A DNA stretch of 64,000 bases. Origin: Acanthosepion pharaonis. Lineage: Eukaryota > Mollusca > Cephalopoda > Sepiida > Sepiidae. The notes under the pieces are model-generated. The model searched no databases. It was not told the DNA's origin and saw only the letters and a list, made by a program, of their open reading frames with translations. The translations under genes were made by a program, and so were the position numbers. The stretch is taken from assembly GCA_903632075.3 (NCBI GenBank), contig CAHIKZ030002625.1:1-64000 (forward strand). Reading direction: 5' to 3'. Within the stretch, counting starts at the first letter, position 1. Each line of letters begins with the position of its first letter. Below are positions 57,920 through 64,000 of this stretch, one piece after another.

Positions 57920-59139
57920 TGTGGGTGAGCTGAAAAGTTCAAAGTGACTGTGAAGGAGTGATGCTAGCCCTGAAATCTTGCGTTCATTAATTTCACCTCT
58001 TCTTAATAACTGCATTGTTTCTTTCCAGGTATACTAACACCTGACTGCTCAAAGAAGATTTCAAAAGTTGCAAATTCTCTTGAAATTAAACAAAACTTTG
58101 CATTGTGGTATATTATCAAGTACATGCAGAAAAGGGGTTTTGCTCCTAAGGACATTCATGCTGATGTAGTTGCTACATTAGAAGATGACACCCCCAGCTT
58201 GAGCAGCTGAATTTAGAAGGGTAAGGAAGAGTTTTGAAGAAGACCCAAAGTCTGGATGTCCTGCACTTGCCACCACCAAAGATAATATTGATCGTGTACA
58301 GTACATGGTGATGGATGGCAGAGGATTGACTATAAATAAAATACCCAATGCTATTAGCATATCCTGTGAGAAAGTTGAGAATATTCTGTACAATGAACAT
58401 GGCATGATGAAGATTTCTGCTTAATGGGTGCCGTATTTTCTGACAGCTGTTCAAAAGCTCATTAAGCTGATCACATCACAGGAAAATCTAACATTGAGGC
58501 AGGTCCAGCTGGTTACCTTGAACATTTCATAACCCAAGATGAGTGTTGTGTTCATCACTTTGAACCAGAGACAAATGCAGTGGTAACACCCCTCCTCATC
58601 TGCTTTAAAGAAGGCCAAGGTTATATCATGGCCTATGTTTTTTGGTATGCAAAAAGGCTTTGTGTTTATTGACTATCTTCAAAATGGCTACACCATCAAT
58701 GGAGATTATGCCAACTTGCTGAGGAACTTACAAAAGGCTATCAAAAAAAAAAAATACCCAGTAAAACTAACAAAAATGGTCTTGTTTTATCAAGACAATG
58801 CTCCAGCACATGAGTCCTTGGTTGCAACAGCTGCTGTGCATGACTGTAGCATTGAACTGGTCAATCAATTTGCCTATTCTTTTGATTTGGCCCCCATCTG
58901 ACTATCATCTGTTCCCCAACATAAAAACACACTTTGCTGGGAGTCAGCATCACAGTGATAATTATGTCATATCTGCTGTTGATGACATTTTTTGACCAAC
59001 AGGGTGAACAGTCAGATATCAGTGTACCTGGAAAGAAACAATGCATTTATTAATAAGAAGAGTTGAAATTAATGCATGCAAGATTTCACAGTTCTAGCAT
59101 CACTCCTTCATAGTCTATTAACTTTTCAGTGCACCCTCA
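57920..59139 (+). mobile_element. mariner transposon, full length but inactivated
   Basis: The ends TGTGGGTGAGCTGAAAAGTT and complement TGAGGGTGCACTGAAAAGTT lie inside TA target sites (57918-57919, 59140-59141), and similarity of the two termini extends some 65 bases through GAAGGAGTGATGCTAG. The 1220-bp interior encodes in order a helix-turn-helix part (KRGFAPKDIHADVVATLEDD), ITQDECCVHHFEPETNA (first aspartate block), VFIDYLQNGYTINGDYANLL (58635-58901), VLFYQDNAPAHESL (second block) and, after a frameshift, an SDYHLF block near 58900. Several stops and frameshifts break the frame, so no active transposase is expected. The two ITRs remain well conserved. Confidence 0.9.
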
Positions 59140-59249
59140 TACTTTAAATGTATTCTTAATTGTCACATATGATTAGTAGTTGTAATAATACATTTGTCAT
59201 TACAACTGGTTCCAAAAAAAATGAAAATTATGAATCAACTAAGGTTTAT

Positions 59250-60240
59250 TTGATTTTTTTTTTAATTATCATTTTACCTCAAGCAAGTCAATAAAACCCC
59301 TAAGATACAAATGGTTTCTAAGTGTGAAATAATATGAGAAAAAGAAAACATTGTTAAGGAGAGAAAACAATAAAAGAATAGGAATTGAGAAGACAGAAGA
59401 TAATAAATTTTGAAAATTAAGCTTGACTGAAAGGCAAGAAACCATAAGATAGTTTTACGATTGAGAAGTGCAAAAGAAGAAACTGTTAGTATAGAACTTA
59501 TGGCTACATCTAGCTATTTCAACTGTAAAATGATAAGATCTTGCTGCCAATCTAGCACTGCACTTAAATTTTTAAAGTCAATGTACCAAAGAGGAAAGAG
59601 CTCATCAGAACAATTAACATGAAAATATTTACAGAAAAGGAACAAGAAAGCTACATTATAGTGATGGGAAAGTGACTGAAGCTGAGATGCCAGGTCAGGC
59701 CCAACATTGCAGATTCTTCTTTGTATTTTATCAAGAATTTCTAAACATATAACAGAATCACCAGATCAAATGTGGCAGTAATGTTCAAAGCAGGGATGAA
59801 AGGTAGACATACAAATGTTTAAGATAGATTGTGATGAGAAAAAGTGTCTGGCATGACATAATGAACATAACTTTCCTAGCAGCAGACCTAGCAATTGATT
59901 CAATATAATCTTTCCACTTTATGTCAGTGAAAAACATTAACTTGAGAAAGTGCAATGATTCACTTTCTTGGAAGTTAGCATTAGCCATGCTGATGGAAGG
60001 CAAAAGAAGATTCTCTCAGATGATTTAAAGAGATCAGTTTCAATTTATAGATGTTAAAATTAACAAATCATTTGTTACTCCAGTTAAAATCATTTTCAAG
60101 ATCATCTGCCAGTTTAACCTTATCGAATACATCCCACTTCCCATTAAGTTTATTGATGAAAATTAGGATCAATGTAAGTCCAAGGATAGAGCCCTGGGAG
60201 ACACCTGCATTAATGCAAAAAGATCTTGAAGAGTGACCAT
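59250..60240 (-). mobile_element. LINE, 5'-truncated, with RT fragment and A-tail
   Basis: The minus strand begins INAGVSQGSILGLTLILIFI, the block before the catalytic YADD of jockey/CR1-type reverse transcriptases, but jumps directly to DVFDKVKLADDLENDF, so the YADD segment itself is deleted. SISMANANFQESESLHFLKL (59785-60003) follows, then decayed sequence equivalent to the 31110 fragment (SLVPRLYKF, ARC) and a 3' region ending at an A-run (complement of the T-run at 59256-59265). Stops and frameshifts are frequent. Confidence 0.75.
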
Positions 60241-60299
60241 TCAAGACAACTTTGATTTTGCAATTTCATAAGAAAAATTGAATTGGATCAAAATTTTAT

Positions 60300-60840
60300 C
60301 CAGAAATACAGTTAACCTGATATTGTACAAAACAGGTTATTTCTTGGACCCCATAACTTAAACTGGCGCCATTATGGAATTTCCTCAGCCTGCTTCTTTC
60401 AAAAGCTATCTTCATTTTGCAAATGTCAAGAAATTAAGAAAATTAAATTCTGAGCAAAAATAAATCCACTTCATAAGAAATATGTTTCACTGCTTTTTAA
60501 CACAGTAATTGTCTAGAAGAAAATATCTCTCTTCTTTTTTATGTTTAAAATCTTTTTCAATTACATTCTTTGATTAAATGTGAAAATTATGTGAAAAATC
60601 TTTCTTCTCTTTTTCACCAGAATCTAATAAATAATTATGTTTTTCTTTCAGATAAAAAGCACATGAAAAAAATAAAAATGCAAAGTATTTAAATCATTAT
60701 TTCATTTAATCATACATTTTAGAAAAATAATTTTATTAAAATTCTATTTCTAACTTGAAATTTTTGAAACCCAAATTGTATTATTATTTTATAATTGCAA
60801 ATAATGCCTGAATCTATTGGTTCCTTTAATAATACTTTCT
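60300..60840. other. intron or 5' flank of zinc-finger gene 3
   Basis: AT-rich sequence; from about 60770 it shows the same intron end as the other finger loci (TTATAATTGCAAATAATGCC, CTTTAATAATACTTTCTCTT). Confidence 0.45.
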
Positions 60841-60850
60841 CTTCATTCAC

Positions 60851-60852
60851 AG
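60851..60852 (+). other. predicted 3' splice site, gene 3 locus
   Basis: TTCTCTTCATTCACAG then GTATCACTTGC matches the acceptor of gene 1 (8186-8187) and the pseudogene (12621-12622). A possible donor AA|GTAAAT at 60898-60899 would define a 46-base exon (60853-60898); otherwise the exon continues and meets a TAA. Confidence 0.5.
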
Positions 60853-61149
60853 GTATCACTTGCAGGAGAGAACAAATGAACTTGTCCAATGGCCATAAGT
60901 AAATATTGTATAAAGAAAATATCACAATAGAAAAATAAAGAAAAATACACTCTTGGGAAACTGGATGATGGTATTTTAAAGATTTTTTTAATAAAACAAT
61001 ATTTTCAAAAATGCACTAAAGATAAATTATTTTTGCTGACAGAATATCAATGCTATTTTTAAGTTTTCATTTGAAGGTAAACGCATAAATCGGTATTGGT
61101 GAGTAGACATAATCTAAGTTTTATAATTTGGCATTTGAAAAATACATTC

Positions 61150-61309
61150 AAAATGACTGCAGTGAAAAGGCCTATTCTTGAAAAGTATATAGATCTGCAT
61201 TTTCAAAAATGTTTTAGTTTAAAAAGACATGGGAACACATGCTGAAGAGAAACCATGCTCTAGTGAAATCTGTGGATCAGCATATGAGTTCTCATTTTTA
61301 AAATAACAC
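61150..61309 (+). pseudogene. eroded finger remnants upstream of gene 3 ORF
   Basis: Finger-like sequence is visible in shifted frames: SLKRHGNTC near 61214, SSEICGSAYEFSFLK directly before a TAA at 61304-61306, then HMGIHTNEKH in the ORF. The last finger before the ORF is complete apart from the stop, so a single substitution (AAA to TAA, inferred) now ends the array. Confidence 0.65.
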
Positions 61310-62842
61310 ATGGGAATACATACAAATGAGAAACATTGTTGCAAAATGTGTGAATCAACATTTTTGCAGTCTTATTTAGAAAGACACATGCAGATACACA
61401 CTGGTGAAAAACCTTTTTCTTGTGAAGTGTGTGGATCAACATTTGCACAGAGATCCAAACTGAAAGAACACATACGAACACACACTGGTGAGAAACCATA
61501 TTCATGTGAAGTGTGTAGAACAGCATTTTCAGTGAATGCAAGTTTAAGGAGACACATGCGAACACATACCAAAGAAAAACCTTTCTCTTGTGAAGTGTGT
61601 GGACTGGCATTTTCACAAAATTCCCACTTGACAGGACATATGCGAACACATACAGGAGAAAAGCCATATTCTTGTGAAGTGTGTGGATCAGCATTTTCAA
61701 AGAGTGATAATTTAAAAATACACATGCGAACACATACTGGAGAGAAACCTTATTTATGCAAAGTGTGTGGTTCAGCATTTCCACAAAGTTCTGAGTTAAA
61801 AAGACATGTGCGAACACACACTGGAGAGAAACCCTACTCTTGTGAAGTGTGTGCATCAGCTTTTTCTCAAAGTTTTAAATTGAAAGAACATATGAGAATA
61901 CACACGGGGGAGAAACCATTTGCTTGCGAGGATTGTGGGGCTGCATTTTCTCTCAGTTTATGTTTAAAAACACACATGCAAACTCATGCAAAAGAGAAAC
62001 CTTATTGCAGAGTGTGTGGGTTGTCATTTTCGGAAGATTCTTTATTAAAAAAGCACATGGAAACACACACTGAAGAAATACTATATTCATGTGACATTTG
62101 TACATCAACATTTTCAGCCAGTTCCAAATTTAAAAGACACTTACAAACACATACAAAAGAGAAATCTTATTCTTGTAAAATATGTGGCTCAAACTTTTCT
62201 CAAATTTCATATTTAAAAAAGCACAAGCAAACACATATTGGGGAGAAGCCTTACTTTTGTGAAGTATGTGGATCTGCATTTTCGCAGAGAACTCAGTTGA
62301 AAGAACATATACGAACACACACGGGTGAGAAACCATATTCTTGTGAAATTTGTAATGCAACATTTTCTGTGAGAGCAAGTTTAAAGAGACACATGCGAAC
62401 ACACACTAAAGAGAAACCTTACTCATGTGAAGTTTGTGTATCAGTATTTTCGCAGAGTTCCCACTTAACAGAACACATGCGCATACACACTGGGGAGAGG
62501 CCATATCCTTGTGAAGTGTGTGGATCAGCATTTTCAACAAATTCCTATTTAAAAAAGCACATGCGAACACACACAAATGAGAAGCCTTATTGCTGCAAGA
62601 TGTGTGGTTCAACATTTGCACAGAATGCATATTTAAAAAGACACATAATGACACACACTGGTGAAAAACCTTTTTCTTGTGAAGTGTGTGGATCAGCTTT
62701 TGCACAGAGATCCAAATTGAAAGAACACATACGAACACACACTGGTGAAAAGCCATATTCTTGTGAGTTGTGTAGAACAGCATTTTCAGTGAGTGCAAGT
62801 TTAAGAAGACACATGCAAAAACATGAAAGAGAAATTGTGTGA
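61310..62842 (+). CDS. C2H2 zinc-finger protein, 18 fingers (gene 3)
   Basis: A 510-residue protein formed almost entirely of 18 C2H2 fingers with TGEKP-type linkers, probably a nuclear DNA-binding factor of unknown target. The start is the first ATG after the in-frame TAA at 61304; it falls inside a former finger, so the protein begins with MGIHTNEKH. Finger 1 lacks one residue between the second Cys and first His (CESTFLQSYLERH) and may fold poorly. Finger 9 has a linker one residue short (KPYCRVC). Helix contacts (-1,2,3,6) repeat in blocks: fingers 2-3 (QSKE, VASR) equal fingers 17-18, and 12-13-14 (QTQE, VASR, QSHE) resemble 2-3-4 (QSKE, VASR, QSHG). The C-terminus ends HEREIV right after finger 18. 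No KRAB, BTB or SCAN domain is seen. Confidence 0.88.
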   Translation: MGIHTNEKHCCKMCESTFLQSYLERHMQIHTGEKPFSCEVCGSTFAQRSKLKEHIRTHTGEKPYSCEVCRTAFSVNASLRRHMRTHTKEKPFSCEVCGLAFSQNSHLTGHMRTHTGEKPYSCEVCGSAFSKSDNLKIHMRTHTGEKPYLCKVCGSAFPQSSELKRHVRTHTGEKPYSCEVCASAFSQSFKLKEHMRIHTGEKPFACEDCGAAFSLSLCLKTHMQTHAKEKPYCRVCGLSFSEDSLLKKHMETHTEEILYSCDICTSTFSASSKFKRHLQTHTKEKSYSCKICGSNFSQISYLKKHKQTHIGEKPYFCEVCGSAFSQRTQLKEHIRTHTGEKPYSCEICNATFSVRASLKRHMRTHTKEKPYSCEVCVSVFSQSSHLTEHMRIHTGERPYPCEVCGSAFSTNSYLKKHMRTHTNEKPYCCKMCGSTFAQNAYLKRHIMTHTGEKPFSCEVCGSAFAQRSKLKEHIRTHTGEKPYSCELCRTAFSVSASLRRHMQKHEREIV

Positions 62843-63213
62843 AGTGGGTGAATGGGTATTTTTGCAAAATTCCTATTGTATGGAACCCATGCAAACACTT
62901 GAGGGAAACCATATTCTCGTGAAATATGTGGCTCCATATCTTCAAGTGGTGACAATTTAAAAATATGCTTATAAACAGGAAATATGCTTTCATTTTTTGG
63001 AAGGTCACAGATCATTATTGTTAGTGTGTTCATCTTTAAAAGTACACATATACATGTAAATACATAAAAGCAATGTATCTATTTTATTTAAGTTTAGAAG
63101 ATCAATTTCAGTTGAATCAATAATGCTTCTAAAAATACTGGCATTCATATTAATAATAGTTATTAATGGTGATTTATATATTTGCAAGTGTATCTGTAAC
63201 ATCAGCTTTGTTA
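62843..63213 (+). other. 3' flank of gene 3 with further finger traces
   Basis: Just after the stop codon, AATTCCTATTGTATGGAACC and ACCATATTCTCGTGAAATAT still resemble finger-coding DNA (KPYSREICGS), so the array once continued further downstream as well. Confidence 0.5.
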
Positions 63214-63219
63214 AATAAA
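63214..63219 (+). terminator. candidate polyadenylation signal AATAAA
   Basis: AATAAA about 370 bases after the stop of gene 3. It is the first clear AATAAA hexamer I noted downstream, but AT-rich DNA produces such hexamers by chance. Confidence 0.35.
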
Positions 63220-63439
63220 ATTAAATCAACAGAAAACTCCATTTAAGTCCTGCATGAAGATACTTTTCAAATTAAGAAAAATAAACTGTTAGATCAGTAA
63301 GAATGTCATGAAGTAATGCACTTAGATGAAATCTTATTGCAGACAAACATTCAAACATTTTCAGTGCAGTCTTCCTGAAAAATCCTAGGTGAACTTGAAC
63401 ATTCATGCTATTATTTTAACTACCTTCACTCCTTGGAAA

Positions 63440-63870
63440 TGTTTGTTTTAAAAAGTGATGATTAGAATTGTAATAAAACCTAAACATGATGAAAGTGAAT
63501 TTATGCATTTTCTTTGTTCTTGAGAATTTACAACAAAAGTAATAAATACTATTTATTTTTTAGACTGTCTACTGGAATGGTTGGCTAATTGCTAATTTAT
63601 TCAAACTTTATAAAATGGTAAATAATAACGATTAACTTACAGTTGGTTAACATATTTTAATAATCTAGTAAATGTTTCTAAATTTATGAAAAAAATTGTT
63701 TACATATTTATTTCTTTATAAATTGTACTAGTTTTTGGAATGTTGTAAATATAAAATTATTCTTGTAAATAAACAATCTAATAAATAAATAGTGTTTATT
63801 ATTTTTGGTATAAATTCTCAACAGCAAAAAAATTGTATAAATTCACTTTCAATATCTGTCTATATCTTTG
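63440..63870. mobile_element. MITE with long (about 100 bp) terminal inverted repeats
   Basis: The left arm TTTTAAAAAGTGATGATTAG, GAAAGTGAATTTATGCATTT, CTTGAGAATTTACAAC and TATTTTTTAGACTGT is mirrored by the complement of 63765-63865 (GAAAGTGAATTTATACAATT, TTGAGAATTTATACC, TATTTATTAGATTGT). The right arm is cut short at its outer end. Lone arms lie at 16385-16520 and 26050-26215. Confidence 0.7.
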
Positions 63871-63871
63871 A

Positions 63872-64000
63872 GTGAGGTATTATGATTACTTACAACATTT
63901 ACATTATTTGGACTGTTATCTTCATCTTCCTTGCCATATTCACAACATTTCTTCTCAAGGCCCAGTGGTTAAAGGTGTTGGTTAGATCCAGTGACTAGAC
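63872..64000 (+). repeat. fold-back family, left half running off the window
   Basis: GAGTGAGGTATTATG, TTTACATTATTTGGACTGTT and CTTGCCATATTCACAACATT match the left half of the copies at 11875 and 38823. The sequence ends inside the element. Confidence 0.6.

Noticed and set aside
58173..58454. Minus-strand frames inside the mariner
   Set aside because: Shadows of the broken plus-strand transposase.

Overview
This is an AT-rich eukaryotic (metazoan, most likely invertebrate) genomic window with very low gene density. The only well-supported protein-coding content is a small family of C2H2 zinc-finger (KZNF-like array) genes: two long arrays on the + strand (ORFs about 8.4-9.9 kb and 61.3-62.8 kb), a shorter array on the - strand (35.1-35.7 kb), and a decayed tandem copy of the first array (about 12.6-13.9 kb). 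Everything else recognisable is transposon-derived. The combination of expanded poly-finger genes, mariner, Tigger, hAT, P-element and piggyBac-like DNA transposons, non-LTR retrotransposon fragments and a composite 5S rRNA/tRNA SINE fits a repeat-rich invertebrate. A mollusc such as a coleoid cephalopod is my first guess and a chelicerate my second, but no diagnostic host gene is present, so this is inference.

Layout. 0-8 kb: very AT-rich DNA, microsatellites (1.27-1.49 kb), and two copies of an apparently undescribed terminal-inverted-repeat family with ends GGTACCTCCA (3576-4913, 5441-5982). 8-14 kb: zinc-finger gene 1, a LINE fragment just downstream, a complex fold-back repeat (11.55-12.24 kb), and the zinc-finger pseudogene. 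15-32 kb: a 154-bp perfect-TIR MITE, a Tigger-like element, an inverted pair of a medium repeat, LINE fragments, a possible solo LTR, a Tc1/mariner relic and a 5S/tRNA SINE. 34-40 kb: tRNA-like repeats with a perfect hairpin, zinc-finger gene on the - strand, a deleted mariner, more SINEs and a large inverted repeat with a second fold-back nested in it. 41-56 kb: two copies of another AT-rich repeat, a THAP/P-element transposase relic (43.4-45.45 kb), hAT fragments, a 120-bp tandem repeat, a piggyBac-like element, and a hAT element with 8-bp target duplications. 56-64 kb: small coding remnants, a full-length but broken mariner, a LINE fragment, the third zinc-finger gene and a MITE.

The zinc-finger loci share architecture. 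Three + strand loci have the same intron-exon boundary sequence before the finger exon, and all of them show eroded finger remnants upstream of the present ORF, so the reading frames have been shrinking from the N-terminal side. Within the arrays, blocks of several fingers are duplicated. These proteins are expected to be nuclear DNA-binding factors; no effector domain (KRAB, BTB, SCAN) is visible in the window. No operon logic applies; the genes are related by duplication and not by pathway.
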